Shown here: piece after piece, positions 1 through 5,980 of the stretch
Numbering within the stretch: position 1 is the first letter of the stretch
Layout of the letters: every line of letters begins with the position of its first letter
Assembly (NCBI GenBank): GCA_038526275.1
Contig: JBCBGY010000191.1
Coordinates: 1-8,273, forward strand
Origin: 188UL27-1 sp038526275
GTDB lineage: Bacteria; Pseudomonadota; Alphaproteobacteria; Rhodobacterales; Rhodobacteraceae
DNA: 8,273 bases
Reading direction: 5' to 3'
Notes under the pieces: model-generated
Database searches by the model: none
What the model saw: only the letters and a program-made list of their open reading frames with translations
What the model was told of the DNA's origin: nothing
Position numbers and translations under genes: made by a program

Positions 1-342
1 GGCATGCTGGACTGTCTGAGCGAGGATGTGCGTCACCATGTCAACGAAGGAGACATCGCGCACGGCAAGGCCCGGTTTACAGCGTTTTGCGAGCATATGA
101 GCCGATGCTATCGGGAAGAGCTGACGGAGATGGTGATCTTTGCCACGCCGGATGGTCGCCGGGCCGCTGCGGAGTACCTTGTTTCTGGCACCTATTTGGA
201 AACCGATGCCGGATTGCCCGAGGCGCATGGTCAAACCTACAGCCTGCCAGCCGGATCCTTCTTTGACCTGACCGATGGGCGCATCTCTCGGGTCACGACA
301 TATTACAACCTGGCCGACTGGATCCGTCAGGTCTCGCTATGA
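1..342 (+). CDS. SnoaL-like / ketosteroid-isomerase-related protein (5' partial)
   Basis: The reading frame is open from the first base of the window and ends at TGA 340-342, giving 113 visible codons. The first ATG (4-6) is probably internal. The visible protein begins in the region matching the 'LL(T/S)DDV.H.VNQG' part of the SnoaL-like fold, so about 20 N-terminal residues including the first helix should lie upstream. Recognisable stretches are DVRHHVNEGD, the CYREEL helix, the strand RRAAAEYLVSGTYL, and the C-terminal DGRISRVTTYYNLADWIRQV. These resemble the ketosteroid-isomerase-related family of NTF2-like proteins, which are small dimeric alpha+beta barrels with a hydrophobic pocket. 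The substrate is unknown, and the name does not imply steroid chemistry. The stop overlaps the start of the GNAT gene by ATGA, so the two are probably translationally coupled. Family assignment is by motif recognition only. Confidence 0.8.
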   Translation, partial: GMLDCLSEDVRHHVNEGDIAHGKARFTAFCEHMSRCYREELTEMVIFATPDGRRAAAEYLVSGTYLETDAGLPEAHGQTYSLPAGSFFDLTDGRISRVTTYYNLADWIRQVSL

Positions 343-926
343 CCCTTCGGATTGAGCCGCTGACCGGGGCAGATATTGATGCGGCTCTGGATGATTTGGC
401 TGCCCTAAGGATCACCGTTTTCCGCGATTGGCCTTATCTATATGACGGGGATCTGGACTATGAGCGGCGATACATGGCCAGCTACAAGGGAAACCCCAAT
501 GCCATCCTGGTAGGCGCATTCGACGGCGACCGGTTGGTCGGGGCCGCGACGGGCACACCGCTTCTGGATCATGATGACGATTTCTCTGCCGCGCTGTCGG
601 GCAAAGGGGTTAGCGAGGAAACTGTGTTCTACTGTGCGGAATCGGTTTTGTTGTCTGACTATCGGGGTCAGGGGGCAGGGCACGCATTCTTTGATGCGCG
701 CGAAGCCCATGCCCGCGCCCTGGGTTTCGCCCGGTCCGCGTTTTGCGCGGTGATGCGACCTGCGGATCATCCGGCTCGGCCCGCAGATTACCGCCCGCTT
801 GATGCATTTTGGCGCAAGCGTGGGTATGCACCGTTTGACGGTGCGGTGGCGGAGTTCCGGTGGCGCGATGTCGGAGAGACCTGTGAGACCGCGAAACCCC
901 TGCAATTCTGGATACGAACGATATGA
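339..926 (+). CDS. GNAT-family N-acetyltransferase
   Basis: A 195-residue protein with a GNAT fold. The acetyl-CoA pyrophosphate-binding loop of motif A is visible as R109-G-Q-G-A-G114, after the strand FYCAESVLL (about 97-105) and before a helix rich in Ala and Arg. The C-terminal part holds the motif-B-like segment LDAFWRKRGYAPFDG (154-168). Residues 25-50 (TVFRDWPYLYDGDLDYERRY) resemble the N-terminal part of GNAT domains found fused to nitrilase-like domains, as in Bacillus YhcX. The acceptor amine is unknown. The ATG at 339 overlaps the upstream TGA, and the TGA at 924-926 overlaps the next ATG, so the gene sits in the middle of a tightly coupled three-gene operon. Only a weak ribosome-binding sequence precedes the start, consistent with re-initiation by terminating ribosomes. 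There are no transmembrane segments, so it is probably cytoplasmic. Confidence 0.87.
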   Translation: MTLRIEPLTGADIDAALDDLAALRITVFRDWPYLYDGDLDYERRYMASYKGNPNAILVGAFDGDRLVGAATGTPLLDHDDDFSAALSGKGVSEETVFYCAESVLLSDYRGQGAGHAFFDAREAHARALGFARSAFCAVMRPADHPARPADYRPLDAFWRKRGYAPFDGAVAEFRWRDVGETCETAKPLQFWIRTI

Positions 927-1807
927 GCCGGAAAGTCACCATTGCCGCAGCGGCTTACGCGCCGGACTACCACGATGACTGGTCGGGCCTTGCCGCCAAG
1001 TTGGAACGTTGGATCGTGGATGCCGCAGGGCAGGGCGCGGGGCTTCTGGTCTTTCCGGAATACGGGTCCGAGGCTGGGTTGGTCGGGGCCTGCCCTCGCG
1101 ATGCTGAAGCATATGTCTGGGCGGAGCATATGGCGCGCGACACGGATGTGTATGTCGGGTTGCTGACCGAACTTGCAAAGAGACATAGTGTCTACATCCT
1201 GACGGCTTCCGGTGTTGTGGCGACCGAAGATCGGTTGGTAAACCGCGCGCATCTCATAGGGCCGGATGGTCGGGTGGCGCACCAGGACAAGGTGATCCTG
1301 ACACCCTTTGAGCGCAACGAAATGCGGGTGCAGCCGGGCGAGACGCTTTCGGTGTTTGAAACCGAGATCGGGTCACTCGGTATCTTGATCTGCTACGACA
1401 GCGAGTTTCCTATTCTGGCCCGCAATCTGGTCGAAGCGGGTGCCGAGATCCTGCTGGTTCCTTCGGCGACCGAATTTCCCGCAGGCTTTACCCGTGTCCG
1501 GCAGTCTGCCCGGGCGCGGGCCATCGAAAATCAGTGCCTGGTGATTCATTCGCCCGTTCTGGGTCGGCTCGCAGATTGCGATATTCTCGATGGTGGAACG
1601 GGTCGGGTCGGGTTCTTTTGCCCGCCGGATTACGGGCTGCCACCCGATGGGATATTGGCGCAAGGTGCGATGGACGAGCCGGGATGGACGATTGCCGAGG
1701 TTGATCTTGATACCGTTTCCGCAGCGCGCACCAGCGGTCAGGTCGGCAATTTCGGCCATTGGCCAGAGCAGATGCGGTTTGGTCGCCCGGATAAAGTGCG
1801 CATCTAG
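923..1807 (+). CDS. Carbon-nitrogen hydrolase (nitrilase superfamily amidohydrolase)
   Basis: A 294-residue single-domain nitrilase-superfamily protein. The Glu-Lys-Cys catalytic triad is intact: E46 in LVFPEYGSE, K123 in HQDKVILTPFE, and the nucleophile C157 in GILICYDSEFP. The segment RARAIENQC (197-205), which packs near the active site in this superfamily, is also present. Such enzymes hydrolyse amides or nitriles, or condense acyl chains onto amines, through a thioester on the Cys. The exact substrate cannot be read from the sequence. It resembles the branch whose members often carry an N-terminal RimI/GNAT domain, and here that domain is the separate gene immediately upstream, overlapping by ATGA at 923-926. 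There is no signal peptide or membrane segment, so it is probably cytoplasmic. It is the last gene of the operon; no T-rich hairpin follows it before the next gene at 1962. Confidence 0.92.
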   Translation: MSRKVTIAAAAYAPDYHDDWSGLAAKLERWIVDAAGQGAGLLVFPEYGSEAGLVGACPRDAEAYVWAEHMARDTDVYVGLLTELAKRHSVYILTASGVVATEDRLVNRAHLIGPDGRVAHQDKVILTPFERNEMRVQPGETLSVFETEIGSLGILICYDSEFPILARNLVEAGAEILLVPSATEFPAGFTRVRQSARARAIENQCLVIHSPVLGRLADCDILDGGTGRVGFFCPPDYGLPPDGILAQGAMDEPGWTIAEVDLDTVSAARTSGQVGNFGHWPEQMRFGRPDKVRI

Positions 1808-1961
1808 CGGCAGATCCCGGATTGGTTGAACAAAAGGCTCAGAATACCGTCACTGTTGCCATTTTCGCACTCGCCGGGGCGGATTTCGTAGAGTAACTTT
1901 CCTCTACACAAGGGACGTCGGCCAACGGCGCCTGCCAAAACAAGAGCAGTTTCATGATTGT
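1808..1961. other. Intergenic region between the nitrilase-like and Hint genes
   Basis: This 154-base gap holds no convincing gene, no T-tract terminator and no sigma-70 promoter with acceptable spacing. The one clear piece of symmetry is the inverted repeat at 1888-1907, listed separately. The promoter of the Hint gene should lie here but cannot be placed. Confidence 0.5.
1888..1907. repeat. Perfect 6-bp inverted repeat GTAGAG-N8-CTCTAC
   Basis: Arms GTAGAG (1888-1893) and CTCTAC (1902-1907) match perfectly around an 8-base spacer, about 55 bases upstream of the Hint gene ATG. Centre spacing of 14 bases is near what a small dimeric regulator might use, or it could fold as a weak hairpin. 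No T-tract follows, so it is not a terminator. It may be chance. Confidence 0.35.
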
Positions 1962-3017
1962 ATGTTCTCTAAGGGGCCTCTGTGCCTCTGCGAGTTGGGT
2001 ATGTGCCCAATGATGAGTGCCGTGGACCAGATTTTTCTGATTTCCTGGAAGGATATCAGTGTGACCGGTGTCCGGGGCCAGTTGAACCCGGTGCTGTGCA
2101 TCGGAGACGAAATTACCCTGCACAGTCCGCCCCGCCCGTTGGGCACTATTGAGCCTTTGCCGCCCCGGCCTAGCCGGCGCCATGCGCGGCGGGCCAAGGC
2201 TCGGCTAGGTCGTATGATCGGTCTTTCCCGCACAGACGATGCAGTGAAATTGCCCGACCCGGTGGGTGCAGACCTCGAACTGACCGACGGTATCGACACG
2301 TTTTCCTGCTGGGTGCTGGACACCCATCTGGTTTTCGAAGGGCCGCGCCCTGACCATGACACGCTGCTGATTGTGACTGGAGTGACGAACCGCGGGGCGC
2401 TTCCGCGCACCAATGGCGGCGTGATCTGCTTTGTCGAAGGCACGCCGATCGCCACGCCCTACGGGCCGGTTCCGGTGGAGCGGCTGCGGGCCGATGACAT
2501 GGTGCTGACGCGGGATAACGGGGCTCAGCCCATTGCATGGCGCGGGGCGCGGCATCTGAGTGGTGCTGACCTTTACGCCCAACCGCACCATCGTCCGATC
2601 CGTTTGCGGGCCGGTGCCATCGGCGTGGACAAGCCAGACGGTGACCTACTGGTCTCGCCGGATCATCGGGTGATGGTCGACGGGCCGGGCGCGCGGGATC
2701 TGTTCAACACCCCGGAAGTTCTGCTGCGGGCCGAAGATTTGCTCAGCCAGCCCGGCGTGGCCACCGAGTTGCGCTTGCAGGAAGTGACCTACATCCATCT
2801 GGCCATGGAGCGGCACGAAATCCTTTGGGCGGCTGGGGTGCCGTGCGAAAGTTTCGATCCGGAAAGCGCCGACTTTGCGGCCCTTGAGCCCGAAGACCGT
2901 GCGGCCCTTGAAATTGCCTTTCCCGAATGGCGCGTGCCGGAAGGCCGCGCCCGGCCCACGGCCCGCAGGGTTCTCAACATGTCGGAAGCCGCCATTCTGG
3001 GGCATCGCCTGCACTGA
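1962..3017 (+). CDS. Hint-domain protein (Hint_2 type, hedgehog/intein fold)
   Basis: A 351-residue protein in two parts. Residues about 20-150 are an unrecognised N-terminal region opening with FLISWKDISVTG and containing an Arg/Pro-rich stretch (62-85). Residues about 155-315 are a Hint module: ICFVEGTPIATPYGPVPVE starts with C156, the position of the intein and hedgehog nucleophile. The block LLVSPDHRVMV carries H235, and YIHLAMERHEILWAAGVPCESFDP (277-300) is the typical closing block of the Hint_2 family common in Rhodobacteraceae. No His-Asn splice junction with a downstream Cys, Ser or Thr is seen, so protein splicing is unlikely; N-terminal cleavage or no activity is more plausible. 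The start is uncertain: the ATG at 1962 has no good ribosome-binding site and gives an odd Cys-rich leader (three Cys in 17 residues). The ATGs at 2010 and 2013 are alternatives. No signal peptide is seen. Confidence 0.85.
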   Translation: MFSKGPLCLCELGMCPMMSAVDQIFLISWKDISVTGVRGQLNPVLCIGDEITLHSPPRPLGTIEPLPPRPSRRHARRAKARLGRMIGLSRTDDAVKLPDPVGADLELTDGIDTFSCWVLDTHLVFEGPRPDHDTLLIVTGVTNRGALPRTNGGVICFVEGTPIATPYGPVPVERLRADDMVLTRDNGAQPIAWRGARHLSGADLYAQPHHRPIRLRAGAIGVDKPDGDLLVSPDHRVMVDGPGARDLFNTPEVLLRAEDLLSQPGVATELRLQEVTYIHLAMERHEILWAAGVPCESFDPESADFAALEPEDRAALEIAFPEWRVPEGRARPTARRVLNMSEAAILGHRLH

Positions 3018-3097
3018 CCCGAGCCTTTGGGTCTGAAACCGCTGAAACTGGGTGGCAGCTTGCGTGCGGCAATCAGCACTTCGAGCGCCGCCGGCGG

Positions 3098-3125
3098 TTG
3101 ACAGCGTTTTCCCGACGCGTATAAG
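3098..3125 (+). promoter_or_regulatory. rpsD sigma-70 promoter
   Basis: A perfect -35 hexamer TTGACA (3098-3103) is followed, after 16 bases, by TATAAG (3120-3125), which may also be read as ATAAGC with 17. The -10 is flanked by CGCG on both sides. A 10-base perfect palindrome CCGCCGGCGG (3088-3097) abuts the -35 on its upstream side. This is the strongest promoter match in the window, as expected for a ribosomal protein gene. Transcription should begin around 3131-3134. Confidence 0.8.
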
Positions 3126-3133
3126 CGCGGCTT

Positions 3134-3264
3134 CCCGGCACATGTCGGGCATATTGGTGTTGGTGGCCCCCGCAAGGGGATGCCTGTCGGCCAAGAAGGC
3201 GCTCGCCTTCGGCAAAGGACAACGCCCTTCATATCTGGCGCTTCGGCGCCCGCACCAGAAGGAG
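3134..3264 (+). promoter_or_regulatory. Structured 5' leader of rpsD with Shine-Dalgarno-sequestering hairpin
   Basis: Four potential hairpins fill the leader. H1: CCCGG (3134-3138) with TCGGG (3145-3149). H2: GGC+CCCC (3165-3171), GCAA tetraloop, GGGG (3176-3179), a two-base bulge, and GCC (3182-3184). H3: GCC-AA-GAAGGC (3190-3200), loop GCTC, then GCCTTCGGC (3205-3213), nine pairs with an AA bulge. H4: CCTT (3226-3229) with AAGG (3259-3262) and CTGG (3235-3238) with CCAG (3255-3258) enclose a UUCG-capped stem (CGC/GCG around 3242-3245). H4 covers the AGAAGGAG ribosome-binding site. This would suit translational autoregulation by S4, known for rpsD in Bacillus and for the alpha operon in E. 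coli. That role here is inference; the pairings were found by eye without energy calculation. Confidence 0.5.
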
Positions 3265-3272
3265 ATCAGACG

Positions 3273-3893
3273 GTGACCAAACGCACCTCTGCCAAGTACA
3301 AGATCGATCGCCGCATGGGCGAAAACATTTGGGGCCGCCCCAAATCCCCCGTCAATCGCCGTGAATATGGCCCGGGCCAGCATGGTCAGCGCCGCAAGGG
3401 CAAGCTTTCGGACTTCGGTTTGCAGCTTCGCGCCAAGCAGAAGCTGAAGGGCTATTACGGCGATCTGACCGAAAAGCAGTTTCGCCGCATCTATTCCGAG
3501 GCCGAACGGGTCAAGGGTGACACAGGTGAGAATCTGATCGGCCTGTTGGAACGCCGCCTGGACGCCGTGGTCTACCGCGCCAAGTTTGTGGCTACCATCT
3601 TTGCGGCCCGTCAGTTCGTCAACCACGGCCATGTGGAAGTGAACGGCAAGCGTGTGAACATTCCGTCCTATCGCGTTAAGGAAGGCGACGTCATCTCGGT
3701 CCGCGAAAAGTCGCGCCAGATGGCCGCTCTGCTGGAAGCCACTCAATTGGCCGAGCGCGATGTGCCGGATTACATCGAAGCCGATCATAACAAGATGAAT
3801 GCCACGTTCGTGCGCACACCGGGTCTGGGCGATGTACCCTACGCGGTGATGATGGAGCCAAACCTCGTCATCGAATATTACGCACAGAACTAA
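3273..3893 (+). CDS. rpsD: 30S ribosomal protein S4
   Basis: A 206-residue S4 protein, matching the usual length of about 200-206. S4 binds 16S rRNA early in assembly of the small subunit body and contributes to decoding accuracy. The N-terminal domain contains YGPGQHGQRRKGKLSDFGLQLRAKQKLKGYYG and the GNTGENL-like GDTGENLIGLLERRLD. The S4 RNA-binding domain follows at about 96-160 (RLDAVVYRAKF...RQFVNHGHVEVNGKRVNIPSYRVKEGDVISV). The protein ends with NLVIEYYAQN. The start is GTG 3273, preceded by AGAAGGAG (3257-3264) with 8 bases of spacing, and gives the expected N-terminus TKRTSAKYKIDRRMG. An in-frame ATG at 3180 would add 31 unrelated residues and is rejected. The protein has no cysteine at all, so it is the zinc-free (C-minus) form. 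The gene is monocistronic, with its own promoter and terminator. Confidence 0.98.
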   Translation: MTKRTSAKYKIDRRMGENIWGRPKSPVNRREYGPGQHGQRRKGKLSDFGLQLRAKQKLKGYYGDLTEKQFRRIYSEAERVKGDTGENLIGLLERRLDAVVYRAKFVATIFAARQFVNHGHVEVNGKRVNIPSYRVKEGDVISVREKSRQMAALLEATQLAERDVPDYIEADHNKMNATFVRTPGLGDVPYAVMMEPNLVIEYYAQN

Positions 3894-3917
3894 CACCCAG
3901 CGCTGCCGGATGTTCCC

Positions 3918-3943
3918 AAGGGGCCGCTTCGGCGGCTCTTTTT
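3918..3943 (+). terminator. Intrinsic terminator of rpsD
   Basis: GGGCCGC (3921-3927) pairs with GCGGCTC (3932-3938) around a TTCG tetraloop (3928-3931), with one G-U pair. Three further pairs (3918-3920 with 3939-3941) run into the T-tract CTTTTTCTTT. It lies 25 bases after the rpsD stop and separates rpsD from hisC. Confidence 0.92.
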
Positions 3944-3992
3944 CTTTGTCAACCGCTCCGCTAGAGATGCGGGGCTGACGTCAGGAGGCACC

Positions 3993-5072
3993 ATGGGGAT
4001 CACACCGCAACCCGGCATTATGGAAATCGCCCTGTATCAGGGCGGCAAATCGTCGATCGCAGGCCGCGAAGACGTCCTGAAGCTTTCGTCCAACGAAAAT
4101 CCGCTGGGCCCGCCGCCTTCAGCGCTCACGGCTTTGGCAGAGGCGGCCCAGGGCGTGCACCTTTATCCTTCGACCGATCATGCCGGGCTTCGGACTGCCA
4201 TTGGCGAGGTCCATGGGCTCGACCCGGCGCAGATCATCTGCGGCGTGGGGTCTGATGAGGTGTTGCAGTTCGTGACGCAGGCCTTCGCGGGCCCGGGCGA
4301 TGAGATCATCCACACTGAACACGGCTTTTCGCTCTATCCGGTGCTGATCCATATGGCGGGGGCTACGTCCGTGAAGGTGCCAGAGCGGGAGCGACGGGTC
4401 GACATTGATGCAATTCTCGCCGCCGTCACGACGCGCACCCGGATCATTCTGCTGACGAATCCCGGAAATCCCACGGGGACACTGTTGCCGACCAGCGAAC
4501 TGGCCCGATTGGTGGACAACGTCCCTGAGAACGTGGTGGTGGTGCTGGATGGTGCCTATACCGAATATGCCGATGGCTATGACGGTGGGGTTGCTTTGGC
4601 GGGCTCCCGGCCTAACGTTCTGATGACGCGCACATTTTCCAAGATCTACGGCCTTGGTGGGTTGCGTATCGGATGGGGCTACGCCGACCGCGAGATGATT
4701 GATGTCATGACCCGGATCCGGCAGCCCTTTAACCTGTCTGTCCTGCAACTGGCAGCCGCCGAAACGGCGGTCAGAGACCGTGCTTGGGTCGACCAATGCG
4801 CAGACCTCAACGCGCAGCAGCGGGCACGGTTGGTTGGCGCCCTGCGGCAACTGGGGCTTGGTTGCGATGACACCCACACGAACTTCGTGCTGGCCCGATT
4901 TGCCGATGAGGCTGAAGCGGGTGTTGCCGATGCGGCCCTTCAGGCCGACGGGATCATCGTGCGGCGCGTCAGCGGCTATGGCTTCCCCGAAGGCTTACGC
5001 ATCACGGTGGGCGATGAAGATCAGACGGGCCGGGTGATTTCGGCTCTGACCCGCTGGAGGGAAGGCGCATGA
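3993..5072 (+). CDS. hisC: Histidinol-phosphate aminotransferase
   Basis: A 359-residue class I/II PLP-dependent aminotransferase of normal HisC length. The internal-aldimine lysine is K217 in TRTFSKIYGLGGLRIGW, with the phosphate-binding R225 close by. Other marks are LSSNENPLGP (31-40), the NPGNPTG loop (156-162), D186 and Y189 of the cofactor pocket in VVVVLDGAYTEYAD, and the C-terminal GLRITVG carrying the substrate carboxylate Arg. HisC converts imidazole-acetol phosphate to histidinol phosphate with glutamate. Many HisC enzymes also transaminate aromatic keto acids, and the gene here overlaps tyrA by ATGA (5069-5072). A role in tyrosine or phenylalanine synthesis, instead of or besides histidine, is therefore plausible. 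The ATG has a strong AGGAGG (3983-3988) four bases upstream. It is cytoplasmic. No other his gene is in view, so which pathway dominates cannot be settled here. Confidence 0.95.
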   Translation: MGITPQPGIMEIALYQGGKSSIAGREDVLKLSSNENPLGPPPSALTALAEAAQGVHLYPSTDHAGLRTAIGEVHGLDPAQIICGVGSDEVLQFVTQAFAGPGDEIIHTEHGFSLYPVLIHMAGATSVKVPERERRVDIDAILAAVTTRTRIILLTNPGNPTGTLLPTSELARLVDNVPENVVVVLDGAYTEYADGYDGGVALAGSRPNVLMTRTFSKIYGLGGLRIGWGYADREMIDVMTRIRQPFNLSVLQLAAAETAVRDRAWVDQCADLNAQQRARLVGALRQLGLGCDDTHTNFVLARFADEAEAGVADAALQADGIIVRRVSGYGFPEGLRITVGDEDQTGRVISALTRWREGA

Positions 5073-5980
5073 TTTACAAACGCGTCGCCTTGATCGGCCT
5101 GGGGCTGATCGCGTCGTCCATGTGCCATGCGATCCGGCGCGGCGCATTGGCAGGCGAGATCGTCGGCACGGCCCGGTCCAAGGAAACCCGGAACATCGCC
5201 CGCGAAATTGGGCTGTGCGACCGCGTGGTCGACACGGCAACCGAGGCTGTCGCTGATGCCGACTTGGTTGTCCTGTGCGTGCCCGTCGGGGCCATGGGCG
5301 CCGTGGCCGAAGAGATCGGACCCGCGCTTGCACCTGGGGCGACCGTCACGGATGTAGGCTCGGTCAAGCGGGCGGTAATAGACTTGGTCACCCCGCACGT
5401 TCCCGATGGGGTGCATTTCATTCCGGGGCACCCTTTGGCCGGTACTGAACATTCCGGTCCGAGGGCTGGCTTTGCCGAACTGTTCGACAACCGGTTTTGC
5501 CTGCTGCTGCCGCAGGCCGAAAGCGACCGTGGGGCTGTCGACCAGCTTCGTGCATTGTGGGAAGGGATGGGCGCAAATGTCGAAGAGATGGACGCCGATC
5601 ACCACGATTTGGTTCTGGCTGTCACCAGCCATGCGCCGCACCTGATCGCCTACACGATGGTCGGCGTGGCCGACGATCTGCGCCGCGTGACCGACAGCGA
5701 GGTAATCCGTTACTCCGCCGCCGGATTTCGGGATTTCACCCGGATTGCCGCCAGTGACCCCGTGATGTGGCGCGACGTGTTCCTGACCAATAAGGACGCG
5801 ACGTTAGAGATCCTTGGACGCTTCACAGAAGAGCTTTTCGCCTTGCAAAGGGCCATCCGCACGGGCGATGGTCCACACTTGGAAGCGTACTTCACCCGGA
5901 CCCGTGCCATCCGACGTGGCATTATCGAGGCTGGGCAAGATACAGATGCGCCGGATTTTGGACGGGGACGGAGTAGATGA
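5069..5980 (+). CDS. tyrA: Prephenate/arogenate dehydrogenase
   Basis: A 303-residue TyrA without a chorismate mutase domain. The N-terminal Rossmann fold has ALIGLGLIASS (7-17), where the third Gly of GxGxxG is Ala15. The second strand ends in IVGTARSKE with no acidic residue to bind the NAD ribose, which suggests NADP use. Catalytic-domain marks are TDVGSVK (94-100), GHPLAGTEHSGP (120-131) with the conserved H121, SHAPHL (187-192), the FRDFTRIAASDP block (220-231) and W234. The enzyme oxidatively decarboxylates prephenate to 4-hydroxyphenylpyruvate or arogenate to tyrosine; the preferred substrate cannot be read. A good ribosome-binding site GGAGG (5056-5060) lies within the end of hisC, eight bases before the ATG. 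The gene overlaps both neighbours by ATGA. The tail after about residue 285 is acidic, then Arg-rich, and probably disordered. Confidence 0.94.
   Translation: MIYKRVALIGLGLIASSMCHAIRRGALAGEIVGTARSKETRNIAREIGLCDRVVDTATEAVADADLVVLCVPVGAMGAVAEEIGPALAPGATVTDVGSVKRAVIDLVTPHVPDGVHFIPGHPLAGTEHSGPRAGFAELFDNRFCLLLPQAESDRGAVDQLRALWEGMGANVEEMDADHHDLVLAVTSHAPHLIAYTMVGVADDLRRVTDSEVIRYSAAGFRDFTRIAASDPVMWRDVFLTNKDATLEILGRFTEELFALQRAIRTGDGPHLEAYFTRTRAIRRGIIEAGQDTDAPDFGRGRSR

Larger units (their letters stand above)
3018..3272 (+). other. Intergenic region and rpsD leader, no gene
   Basis: The 255 bases between the Hint stop and the rpsD GTG contain a weak hairpin just after the Hint gene (GACCC 3016-3020 / GGGTC 3029-3033, no T-tract), the rpsD promoter (3098-3125) and its structured leader. 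An open frame runs from ATG 3180 into rpsD but is not credible as coding. Its predicted 31 extra residues have no counterpart in S4, and the region is better explained as a structured leader. Confidence 0.6.

Noticed and set aside
3016..3033. GACCC-N8-GGGTC hairpin at the end of the Hint gene as a terminator
   Set aside because: No T-tract follows and the stem is only five pairs.
3180..3272. In-frame ATG extension of rpsD that would give a 237-residue S4
   Set aside because: S4 is about 206 residues, the GTG at 3273 has a well-spaced AGAAGGAG, and the extension is unrelated to S4 and is made of hairpin-forming sequence.
2646..3896. 416-codon open frame on the minus strand, opposite rpsD and the Hint gene
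   Set aside because: It is antisense to two well-recognised genes and its translation resembles no family. Long antisense frames are common opposite GC-rich coding DNA.
3946..3967. TTGTCA ... TAGAGA as a hisC promoter
   Set aside because: The spacer is 10 bases, too short for sigma-70.
4119..4877. 252-codon minus-strand open frame inside hisC
   Set aside because: Shadow of hisC; no recognisable protein features.
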